The position numbers and the translations under genes are program-made. Source: Chitinivibrionales bacterium (lineage in GTDB: Bacteria > Fibrobacterota > Chitinivibrionia > Chitinivibrionales > WJKA01). Taken from it: 7,825 nt of DNA. The stretch is taken from assembly GCA_014729375.1 (NCBI GenBank), contig WJKA01000124.1, positions 1 to 7,825 on the forward strand. The letters are read 5' to 3'. Shown here in pieces: positions 1 through 6,557 of the stretch. Numbering within the stretch: position 1 is the first letter of the stretch; every line of letters starts with the position of its first letter. The notes beneath the pieces are model-generated. The model did no database searches. It saw nothing but the letters and a program-made list of their open reading frames with translations, and had not been told where the DNA came from.

Positions 1-626
1 ATATCAAGCAGGACAACACCAAGCTCCTTTTCATCTTTTTCCAGCACCGCATAGCTTGAGGCAAGCGGCTGCAGTACGAGGTCTTCAACCTTGAAACCTG
101 CTTTGTCGACGCTGCGGTAGATATTTTGTGCGCTTGTCACTGCTCCCGTACAAATATGGACCTGCGTTTCGAGACGAACTCCGCACATACCAATCGGCTC
201 TTTGATTCCTTTCTGGTCATCAACAATAAATTCCTGCGGGATCACATGAAGAATTTCCCTGTCCATTGGAATGGACACGGCCTGTGCAGCCTCGATTGCT
301 CTGACAACATCAAGTTCGGTTATTTCATGGTCCTCGCGTGAAATAGCGACCACTCCTTTGCTGTTGATCGACCGGATATGATCGCCTGCAATGCCGACCC
401 AGACAGAATCGACATCAACCCCTGCCATAAGCTCCGCCTCTTCCACTGCTTTTTGTATCGAGCGCACTGTTTTATCGATATTAACAACCACGCCTTTCCG
501 GAGCCCTTCGGACGGTGCAACGCCTACACCCACAATTTTAAGCACCTCGTTACTGTCAAGTTCGGCTATGATGCACGCGATTTTCGTGGTTCCAATGTCA
601 AGTCCTACATAGAGATTGTTTTCCAT
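1..626 (-). CDS. ftsA: Cell division protein FtsA, N-terminal half (3' end beyond left edge)
   Basis: FtsA is an actin-like ATPase. It anchors FtsZ to the inner membrane and recruits later divisome proteins. The window holds 208 codons from the ATG at 624-626, about half of the usual 400-420 residues. Residues 9-16 (LDIGTTKI) are the phosphate-1 loop of the actin/Hsp70 fold. Residues about 85-160 match the FtsA-specific 1C (SHS2) subdomain, with GIAGDHIRS near 78-86 and a QEFIVDDQKGI block at 131-141 that is typical of the family. LQPLASSYAVL at 185-195 leads into the phosphate-2 motif, which is cut at the window edge after VVLLD. The C-terminal amphipathic membrane helix lies outside the window. 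The start is supported by a strong GGAGGAG site 4 nt upstream and by the ENNLYVGLDIGT opening. It begins 22 nt after the ftsQ stop, and ftsZ would be expected next. The reading frame is intact in the visible part. Confidence 0.97.
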   Translation of the reverse strand, partial: MENNLYVGLDIGTTKIACIIAELDSNEVLKIVGVGVAPSEGLRKGVVVNIDKTVRSIQKAVEEAELMAGVDVDSVWVGIAGDHIRSINSKGVVAISREDHEITELDVVRAIEAAQAVSIPMDREILHVIPQEFIVDDQKGIKEPIGMCGVRLETQVHICTGAVTSAQNIYRSVDKAGFKVEDLVLQPLASSYAVLEKDEKELGVVLLD

Positions 627-630
627 TCCG

Positions 631-637
631 CTCCTCC
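631..637 (-). promoter_or_regulatory. Strong ribosome binding site of ftsA
   Basis: GGAGGAG on the minus strand, with a 4-nt spacer (CGGA) before the ftsA ATG at 626. It is the best Shine-Dalgarno match in the window and lies in the 22-nt ftsQ-ftsA gap. This suggests ftsA is translated independently and efficiently, unlike the upstream genes, which overlap their neighbours. Confidence 0.8.
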
Positions 638-648
638 AGTCTTATCGA

Positions 649-1485
649 TCAATGTACATAAGCAAAATTGTTCCTGCAGAGATTGATATGAGCAGGTACG
701 CGCCCGCCGTCACGTTCAAGTATGCTCAACAGCCTGCACAATTGTTCAATTTTTTTTGTCGTCTCTTCAGTTTCGATGCTGACAACCGTTCCTCCGGGAG
801 CGATGGTAAACCGGATTTTCTCCGGGTCCGAGAAATCTACCTGTCCGACACTGCCGGCCAGCGGAGACCCTCTGCGCTCGATTTTTGCAAAAAATCCGTT
901 TACCAGCTTTACCGTTTCCCCGGTTACCCGCCGGCCATTGTCATCCGTACGAATAGAATCGGCCAGACCGTGAATAAGCGGAAGCTCCGACATGGTCCCC
1001 GGCAGCAACGGCAGCAGAACACCGTCCTTATCCATATAGTAAACTTTGCCTGCAGCAATTAGTGCACATGGCTCGCGCTCGATGACATCAATTTTTATTT
1101 TGTCCGGCAACCGCCGCATAACGCGGGCACATTTTACCCACTCGAGTTTCTCAAGGACTGTTTTTACTTTGCGAGGCTTGATATCAAGCATATGTACACC
1201 TTCCTCAATGCCGGATAGTGCAAGCACCTTTTCCTTGCCGATTATTTTCATCCTGCTTACCTCGATACTGTCAACCCTGAACATTTCAATTGCTTTTATG
1301 CGCTTTACAACACGAGGCTTCCATTGCATCCAGCCGAATGCTCCGGCTGCGGCTACAGCGCCCCCGGCCACAGCAACAATGACCCATTTCGGCATTCCAA
1401 TGTTGATTTTCTTTCTGCTTCGCCGGGACTCGGCAAGCCTTTTCTTCCTGTTGGCACCGATCCGCCTGCTTCGTTTTTCAGCCAT
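649..1485 (-). CDS. ftsQ: Cell division protein FtsQ (DivIB family)
   Basis: FtsQ is a single-pass membrane protein. In well-studied bacteria it joins FtsB and FtsL and links early and late divisome steps. The protein has 278 residues, a normal size. Residues 1-33 form a very basic cytoplasmic tail with 13 Lys or Arg in the first 26 residues. One membrane segment follows at about 34-55 (WVIVAVAGGAVAAAGAFG). Residues about 69-138 are the POTRA domain, starting FRVDSIEVSR and ending in the family signature region RRLPDKIKIDVIEREP. Residues about 139-270 are the beta domain, including YYMDKDGVLLPL at 149-160. Four cysteines (119, 140, 250, 270) lie in the extracytoplasmic part. The ATG is preceded by AGGGAG at 1493-1498 with a 7-nt spacer. 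The start overlaps the end of murC by 8 nt, so coupling is likely. The assignment rests on architecture, POTRA signature and position between murC and ftsA, since this family is weakly conserved in sequence. Confidence 0.93.
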   Translation of the reverse strand: MAEKRSRRIGANRKKRLAESRRSRKKINIGMPKWVIVAVAGGAVAAAGAFGWMQWKPRVVKRIKAIEMFRVDSIEVSRMKIIGKEKVLALSGIEEGVHMLDIKPRKVKTVLEKLEWVKCARVMRRLPDKIKIDVIEREPCALIAAGKVYYMDKDGVLLPLLPGTMSELPLIHGLADSIRTDDNGRRVTGETVKLVNGFFAKIERRGSPLAGSVGQVDFSDPEKIRFTIAPGGTVVSIETEETTKKIEQLCRLLSILERDGGRVPAHINLCRNNFAYVH

Positions 1486-2848
1486 TACTCAACTCCCTGG
1501 CAATCAGTGGAATCACCTCATTAATATCTCCCGCGCCCATGCAGATAATAACGTCGCCTTCCCCCGCTTTTCCGGCCGCGCTTTTTGCCGCGGCGTTTTT
1601 ATCTGCAATAAACGCCACGTCGGCATGCCCGCGAATACGCATTTTGTCTACAATTGCCTGCGCGGAGACCCCCTCAATCGGCTCTTCTCGCGATTTGTAT
1701 ATATCCGTAATAATCGCGGATTTGCAGCCGCACAATGCATCGGCAAATTCATCCATAAAATCCCGCGTGCGGGTATAGAGGTGCGGTTGAAATACAGCTA
1801 TGATATTTTTATATTCACTGCTTCGCGCTGCTTCGAATGTCGCCCTGATTTCATCCGGGTGGTGCGCATAATCATCGATTATCGTCACACCGCTTACTTC
1901 ACCGGAAATTTCAAACCGTCTCTTTACTCCCCGGAACCGCTCCAGACTGCCGGCAGCGTCTGAAAACGAGACATCCATTTCCATTGCAGCGGCAAGCGCG
2001 GTAAGCGCATTGTATACATTGTGTTTTCCGGGTACCTGAAGTTTCAGTACGCCCATAACCTCGCCCCGCCGTTGTATCACATAGCCATTCTCTGTATCGT
2101 TGCCCACACGAACGGCGTGATAATCGGTATCACAATCAAATCCGCAGGTAATAACCGTCCTGTTGATCTGTGGAATAATCTCCCGTACCACCGGATTATC
2201 ACTGACGGCAATTACTGCACCATAGAAAGGGACTTTTTCGCAAAAATCAACGAAGGCTCTCTTAATCTGGTCCAGGTCAGCATAACATTCCAGATGTTCG
2301 CTTTCGATATTGGTAATAACCGCAATAACCGGCTCCATGTCAAGAAACGACCGGTCGTACTCATCCGCCTCAGCAACAAGCAGAGGTCCGCCTCCGCTTC
2401 GGGCATTTGAATTTTCCTGAACCGGAAAACCACCGAGTATCAGTGTCGGATCCCGCTGTGCATCAATAAATATCCGCCCGAGCATCGATGAAGTCGTTGT
2501 TTTTCCGTGTGTCCCCGCAACACAGATACTGAAATGGCACTGCATCAACTCGCCCAGGATCCTGGAGCGCTTATAGCAGGGAATGTTATTTTTTTTTGCA
2601 AAGACCCTTTCCGGATTGGTTCCGGATATGGCGCTTGAATAAACCAGCATGCCGCTCTCCTTTACCAGTGCCGGCGTATGATCGTATTGAATATCGATTC
2701 CCATGGATTTCAATCGTTCGGTAATTGCAGATTTCATTCGGTCGCTGCCCGTCACGGCAAACCCGCGAGCATGCAGAATTTCCGCCAGCGCGCTCATACC
2801 GACACCGCCGATTCCGGCAAAATGCATTCGCTTTTTATACCGGAGCAT
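1478..2848 (-). CDS. murC: UDP-N-acetylmuramate--L-alanine ligase MurC
   Basis: MurC is a cytoplasmic ligase that uses ATP to join L-alanine to UDP-MurNAc, the first step of stem peptide assembly. The product is 456 residues from the ATG at 2848. Residues 9-36 are the UDP-binding Rossmann segment (HFAGIGGVGMSALAEIL, then VTGSD). GTHGKTTT at 112-119 is the ATP P-loop. AEADEYDRSFL at 159-169 and NIESEHLECY at 180-189 form the central ligase domain and metal region. HNVYNALTALAA at 276-287 and DDYAHHPDEIRAT at 325-337 are typical MurC motifs, the latter opening the C-terminal domain; FQPHLYTRT follows at 353-361. A TTG codon at 2869 would add 7 residues, but the ATG has AAGGAG at 2858-2863 with a 9-nt spacer, so I prefer the ATG. 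It overlaps murG by 14 nt and ftsQ by 8 nt in different frames. A run of nine adenines lies in codons 85-87. murB, often next to murC, is absent here. Confidence 0.97.
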   Translation of the reverse strand: MLRYKKRMHFAGIGGVGMSALAEILHARGFAVTGSDRMKSAITERLKSMGIDIQYDHTPALVKESGMLVYSSAISGTNPERVFAKKNNIPCYKRSRILGELMQCHFSICVAGTHGKTTTSSMLGRIFIDAQRDPTLILGGFPVQENSNARSGGGPLLVAEADEYDRSFLDMEPVIAVITNIESEHLECYADLDQIKRAFVDFCEKVPFYGAVIAVSDNPVVREIIPQINRTVITCGFDCDTDYHAVRVGNDTENGYVIQRRGEVMGVLKLQVPGKHNVYNALTALAAAMEMDVSFSDAAGSLERFRGVKRRFEISGEVSGVTIIDDYAHHPDEIRATFEAARSSEYKNIIAVFQPHLYTRTRDFMDEFADALCGCKSAIITDIYKSREEPIEGVSAQAIVDKMRIRGHADVAFIADKNAAAKSAAGKAGEGDVIICMGAGDINEVIPLIARELSNG

Positions 2849-3929
2849 AATCGTTCTCTCCTTGCGCAAGCAATCCGTCTGCTATGACGCTTGCTGCATT
2901 TGTCAATCCATTATCCAGCGCCTTCATGCTCATCGACTCAAACTCGCTTTGGTCGGAAAGTATCCGTATCACCGCTTCTTCAACCGCTTTCCCTCCGTTC
3001 TCATCCTGCGCAATCCGGATTCCCCACCCCTGTGCTTCTATTAACCCGGCATTCATCCACTGATGATTTTCCGCTGACCAGGGAAGCGGTATGGTGATAC
3101 AGGGAAGTCCGAAATAGGCGACCTCGGCGAGTGTCGACGCGCCCGACCGTCCGACAACAACTTTCGCTATCGCATAAAACGGATACAGGTCCTCGATCGA
3201 TTCGTACAGAACTACCGACCCTGTGTTTCCGATTGCATTCCGGATTTCCCCGGCAGAGGCCGCGCCGGTCTGCCAGATTACCTGAATGTTGTTTTCCGCC
3301 CAGCGCAAAACAGGCTTAACCAGGAGGCGGTTCATACTCAGCGCTCCCTGGCTCCCTCCGCAGATCAAAACTGTTTTTTTCGCTCTGTCGATAGTTTCAG
3401 GATAGCGAAAATCCTTATAATCGCCCTCAATCTCGCGCACCGGTGTGCCGACAACCCGTAGCTCCCCCCCGAGTTTCCAGTTCCCGACAAGGGGAAATCC
3501 CAGAAACGTTGTTTTTGCAAAGCGGGAGAAAAGCCTGTTGACAAATCCCGGAACTGTATTCTGTTCATGAAGAAAAAACGGGATTCTCGCATACAGCGCA
3601 GCGGCAAGCACGGGTGCAGAAACATAGCCTCCGAATGCAATAACGGTATCGGGCCGTTCCCTTTTCAGAACATGAACAGCCTTGCATGTTTCTCTGGCAA
3701 ACTGCATGATCGCACCGACAATGCGAATGCTGAACCGGTTATGAGAACTTGACACTGCAAGAAACTCTATCGGGATACCATCTTTTTGGCACAACTCTTT
3801 TTCCCGGTTTCGCCTTGTTCCGAACCAGAGTAGTGACATTGATGGTTCTTTTTTTCGAAGGGCGCGGGCAACAGACAGCGCTGGAAAAACATGACCGCCG
3901 GTACCGCCTGCTGCAATGGCGACTTTCAT
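2835..3929 (-). CDS. murG: Lipid II synthase MurG (UDP-GlcNAc:lipid I GlcNAc transferase)
   Basis: MurG is a peripheral membrane GT-B glycosyltransferase (family GT28). It moves GlcNAc from UDP-GlcNAc to lipid I on the cytoplasmic face, producing lipid II for the flippase and FtsW. The 364 residues match the usual length. AAGGTGGHVFPAL at 6-18 is the first glycine-rich loop. AFGGYVSAPV at 98-107 and LHEQNTVPGFVNR at 120-132 are the acceptor-side motifs, including the conserved His-Glu-Gln-Asn. GGSQGA at 191-196 is the third glycine loop in the donor domain. GRSGASTLAEVAYFGLP at 260-276 and PWSAENHQWMNA at 283-294 bind the nucleotide sugar. The ATG overlaps the ftsW stop as ATGA (4 nt), with AAAGGGG at 3935-3941 and a 5-nt spacer. 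The last 14 nt overlap murC. Because ftsW and murG share a junction, the enzyme that makes lipid II and the one that uses it are probably produced together. Confidence 0.98.
   Translation of the reverse strand: MKVAIAAGGTGGHVFPALSVARALRKKEPSMSLLWFGTRRNREKELCQKDGIPIEFLAVSSSHNRFSIRIVGAIMQFARETCKAVHVLKRERPDTVIAFGGYVSAPVLAAALYARIPFFLHEQNTVPGFVNRLFSRFAKTTFLGFPLVGNWKLGGELRVVGTPVREIEGDYKDFRYPETIDRAKKTVLICGGSQGALSMNRLLVKPVLRWAENNIQVIWQTGAASAGEIRNAIGNTGSVVLYESIEDLYPFYAIAKVVVGRSGASTLAEVAYFGLPCITIPLPWSAENHQWMNAGLIEAQGWGIRIAQDENGGKAVEEAVIRILSDQSEFESMSMKALDNGLTNAASVIADGLLAQGENDYAPV
2858..2863 (-). promoter_or_regulatory. Ribosome binding site that sets the murC start
   Basis: AAGGAG on the minus strand, 9 nt before the ATG at 2848 and inside the last codons of murG. 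It lies downstream of the alternative TTG at 2869, so it can serve only the ATG. This is the reason for choosing the shorter form of MurC. Confidence 0.7.
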
Positions 3930-5143
3930 CTCAACCCCTTTCTTCGATAGGCAGCTCTCGAAGATTTCCAGCGGCGTTTCTGCTGTTTTCCCATTGATGG
4001 TTCACGGTCGAAATTCTCACTGAATTTTGCTTTTTTTGCCGCAGTCGGACTGCACTGGCTTGAAATATTCAGCAGGATCCCCATGCAGCACATCATGAAA
4101 ATCAGATTCATTCCCCCGTAGCTGAGAAACGGCAGCGGTACGCCGGTTGTCGGAACAAGCCCCGTGTTTACACTTACATGAAGCACGACATAAACCGCCA
4201 TTGTCAAGGTAAAACCGAATGCGACCAGTTGTCCCGGAAGGTCCGGGGCGCGAAATGCTATTCTGAACCCGCGAAAAATCATAAAAAGAAAAATCGCAAG
4301 CACGACGGCCAGGCCGATGAATCCTACTTCTTCGCCGAGAATAGCAAATGCAAAATCGGTGTGCGGTTCGGGAAGGTAAAAATATTTCTGATTTCCCTGA
4401 CCGAGGCCCTGTCCGAAGAGCCCGCCGTTACCCAGACCTACAAGTGCCTGAAATGCCTGATATCCGATATCTTTGCGGTGGGCAGCTTTGTCCATGAATC
4501 CGGCCCATCGCTGAAGACGATACGAACTGCTGGTTGAAACAAGAGCAATCACCGGTATTGACAATGCAGCAATTCCCGCCAAATGGCTTATTCGTGCCCC
4601 GGCAATAAAAAGGATTGCCAGCGCGATCAGCCCCACGGCCATGGCGGTACTGAAATCCGGCTCGAGTATTATCAAACTGCAAATAATCAGTACCTTGGCA
4701 AGGAGGATGGCAAACTGTTTCCATTCTCTGATCGCTTCACCCATGGTTCCCAGTTGATGCGCAAGCATGAGAATAAGAACTGTTCTGGCGAATTCCGAAA
4801 CCTGGAACCGGATAAATCCGATTGTAATCCACCGTCGCGCACCCTTGATCGCCTGTCCCTGCGGCATAACAAGCACCATTATGAGCAAGGCAACGGCGAC
4901 AACAAAAGCGATCGTGCTGTGTTTTGTCCAGAAATGATAATCGACATTGATAAAAATCATAAAACCTGCAATGGCGACGAGTGCTCTGACCGCCTGCCTG
5001 GCAAGAAAAAAATAGCCGTCACCGTATTTAACCGATGCAAGAGCGAACGAAGAGCTGTATACCAGAACGATACCACATGCAAGCAACAGCAGTGATGAAA
5101 TAAATAATCCGATGTCCATTTTCCGTATTCGTTCGTTAATCAC
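3926..5143 (-). CDS. ftsW: Septal peptidoglycan glycosyltransferase FtsW (SEDS family)
   Basis: FtsW is a multi-spanning membrane protein that polymerises lipid II at the septum together with a class B PBP such as FtsI. The product is 405 residues from a GTG start. About ten membrane helices can be read, the first at about 11-32 (LFISSLLLLACGIVLVYSSS) and the last at about 342-361. SEDS signatures are GARRWI at 101-106, FQVSEFAR at 113-120, ILEPDFSTAM at 159-168 and LPEPHTDFAFAILGEEVGF at 257-275. The Asp of HTD (263) aligns with the essential Asp of the family, and PTTGVPLPFLSYGG at 331-344 is also present. The two positions after SYGG are Met-Asn, where Ser-Ser is common. The last 20 residues are half Lys or Arg. 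GTG at 5143 overlaps murD by 8 nt with a weak site upstream; ATG at 5119 is an alternative that would remove 8 residues. It could in principle be RodA, but position between murD and murG makes FtsW far more likely. Confidence 0.95.
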   Translation of the reverse strand: MINERIRKMDIGLFISSLLLLACGIVLVYSSSFALASVKYGDGYFFLARQAVRALVAIAGFMIFINVDYHFWTKHSTIAFVVAVALLIMVLVMPQGQAIKGARRWITIGFIRFQVSEFARTVLILMLAHQLGTMGEAIREWKQFAILLAKVLIICSLIILEPDFSTAMAVGLIALAILFIAGARISHLAGIAALSIPVIALVSTSSSYRLQRWAGFMDKAAHRKDIGYQAFQALVGLGNGGLFGQGLGQGNQKYFYLPEPHTDFAFAILGEEVGFIGLAVVLAIFLFMIFRGFRIAFRAPDLPGQLVAFGFTLTMAVYVVLHVSVNTGLVPTTGVPLPFLSYGGMNLIFMMCCMGILLNISSQCSPTAAKKAKFSENFDREPSMGKQQKRRWKSSRAAYRRKGLR

Positions 5144-6533
5144 AATTCTTTTTCCCGCTTTCCAGGCTCAAAACTGATTTTTTGTAAATTTCTCCTCTGT
5201 GCTCGAAATTATCGAACATATCAAAACTCGAGCAGCCCGGCGAGAGAAGAACAATATCATTATCATGTGCGGCACCGTGCGCTTTCATAACTGCTTCGGA
5301 GAGCGATTCGCACATACGGATTTTTGCAGCTCCATGCCATGTCTGCTTAATACGGGCAGCGGCTTCACCAATGCAATAGACCGTATTGACCCTGTCTTCA
5401 ACAGCCCTGCGCACTGATTTAAAATCGCACCCTTTATCTTTTCCGCCTGCGATAAGATGCACCGGATTGGCAAATGCCTCGATCGCGCTTTTTACCGACT
5501 CGGCCGTCGTTGCCTTCGAGTCGTTATAGAATTTTACGCCGCCTATCTCAGTGACAAATTCGAGGCGATGGGGCAAACCGCGGAAATTGCAAATCCCTTT
5601 TTCAACCGCAGCCGGCGGGACACCGATCCTGAGCGCCATTGCAGCGGCCGCACAGGCATTACGCCTGTTGTGGGCACCAACAAGCGCCATTCCGCTAATA
5701 TCAATGCTTCCCTCCATATCCCGATCGAGCCGATAGTGAATCATACCGCCTTCGTACCAGGCACATTCTCCGGGGACCTCACCGGAACCGAAGCGGACGA
5801 TTGCAGTAGCGTGCTGCAATTCCCCGGCCCATTGTTCAAGGAGCGGATCAGATGCATTCAGTACAAGAAAATTATCTCCGTTGAGATTCTTTGCTATCTG
5901 CTTCTTTGCATGGCCGTATTCTTTCATGTTTTTATAGCGGTCAAGATGGTTGGCCAGCAGGTTTAGAACGCAGGCTCCACGGGGTTTGAAACGATCGATA
6001 TTTTCCAGTTGAAAACTGCTGACTTCAATAACGGCCCAGTCATCCCTCCCGAGCGATGCAACACTGCTGATTGCCGGTACGCCAATATTGCCGACTACCG
6101 GTGCACGTTTCCCCGCATGCTCAAGAATTGAACCCAGGAAACACACTGTCGTGCTTTTACCGGTCGAACCGGTCACTGCCAGCACAGGAGCTTTGCAAAT
6201 ACGAAATGCCAGTTCAATCTCCGACCACACCGGAATACCGTTCTTCACTGCCTGTTCAATAACCGGAATGCCGGTTGGTATGCCGGGCGAAACAACAATT
6301 GCTTCATAGCGGAGAATTGCATCACTATGCCCTCCGGCTTCATGCGGGACAGCGGCCAGATCATTTGCGGCGAGCCTGAAATCCAGGCTCTCACGATCAC
6401 AAACATCGCTGATAAAGACCCGGATTCCCCGCTCGACCAGATATTGCGTTGCGGCAATACCGCTCGTGCCCGCGCCGAGAACTGCAACGCTTGAAGGGAG
6501 ATCGGTGTATAAGTGACTGTTGTTCATATTCAT
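5136..6533 (-). CDS. murD: UDP-MurNAc-L-alanine--D-glutamate ligase MurD
   Basis: MurD is a cytoplasmic ligase that uses ATP to add D-glutamate to UDP-MurNAc-L-Ala. From the ATG at 6533 the protein has 465 residues. SVAVLGAGTSGIAA at 15-28 starts the UDP-binding domain, and SPGIP at 82-86 is the family's uracil-side motif. AVTGSTGKSTT at 119-129 is the ATP P-loop. EVSSFQLE at 170-177 and LANHLDRY at 193-200 line the active site. The Lys at 210 (in HAKKQI) aligns with the carbamylated lysine of the family. HNRRNACAA at 288-296, FRGLPHRLE at 317-325, NDSKATTAES at 337-346 and LSPGCSSFDMFDNFEHRG at 430-447 are all strong MurD motifs. The start is uncertain: TTG at 6545, ATG at 6533 and ATG at 6527 are in frame and none has a good ribosome site. 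The gene directly follows murF in the same frame, with only the murF stop and four codons before the TTG, and no mraY lies between them. Confidence 0.97.
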   Translation of the reverse strand: MNMNNSHLYTDLPSSVAVLGAGTSGIAATQYLVERGIRVFISDVCDRESLDFRLAANDLAAVPHEAGGHSDAILRYEAIVVSPGIPTGIPVIEQAVKNGIPVWSEIELAFRICKAPVLAVTGSTGKSTTVCFLGSILEHAGKRAPVVGNIGVPAISSVASLGRDDWAVIEVSSFQLENIDRFKPRGACVLNLLANHLDRYKNMKEYGHAKKQIAKNLNGDNFLVLNASDPLLEQWAGELQHATAIVRFGSGEVPGECAWYEGGMIHYRLDRDMEGSIDISGMALVGAHNRRNACAAAAMALRIGVPPAAVEKGICNFRGLPHRLEFVTEIGGVKFYNDSKATTAESVKSAIEAFANPVHLIAGGKDKGCDFKSVRRAVEDRVNTVYCIGEAAARIKQTWHGAAKIRMCESLSEAVMKAHGAAHDNDIVLLSPGCSSFDMFDNFEHRGEIYKKSVLSLESGKKNCD

Positions 6534-6557
6534 GTACTTCGGCAAATTATCTACCGC

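Noticed and set aside
638..690. A possible promoter for ftsA in the end of ftsQ
   Set aside because: Only weak AT-rich matches are visible, with no convincing -35 and -10 pair at proper spacing.
1046..1963. A 305-codon open frame on the plus strand across the ftsQ-murC junction
   Set aside because: It lies wholly opposite two well-supported conserved genes, has no recognisable domain, and looks like an open antisense frame.
2867..2869. TTG as the start of murC
   Set aside because: The AAGGAG site lies between this TTG and the ATG at 2848, so it can serve only the ATG. The extra seven residues resemble no family motif.
4583..5095. A 170-codon plus-strand frame opposite ftsW
   Set aside because: It is antisense to conserved SEDS coding sequence and its product is polar and low in recognisable motifs.
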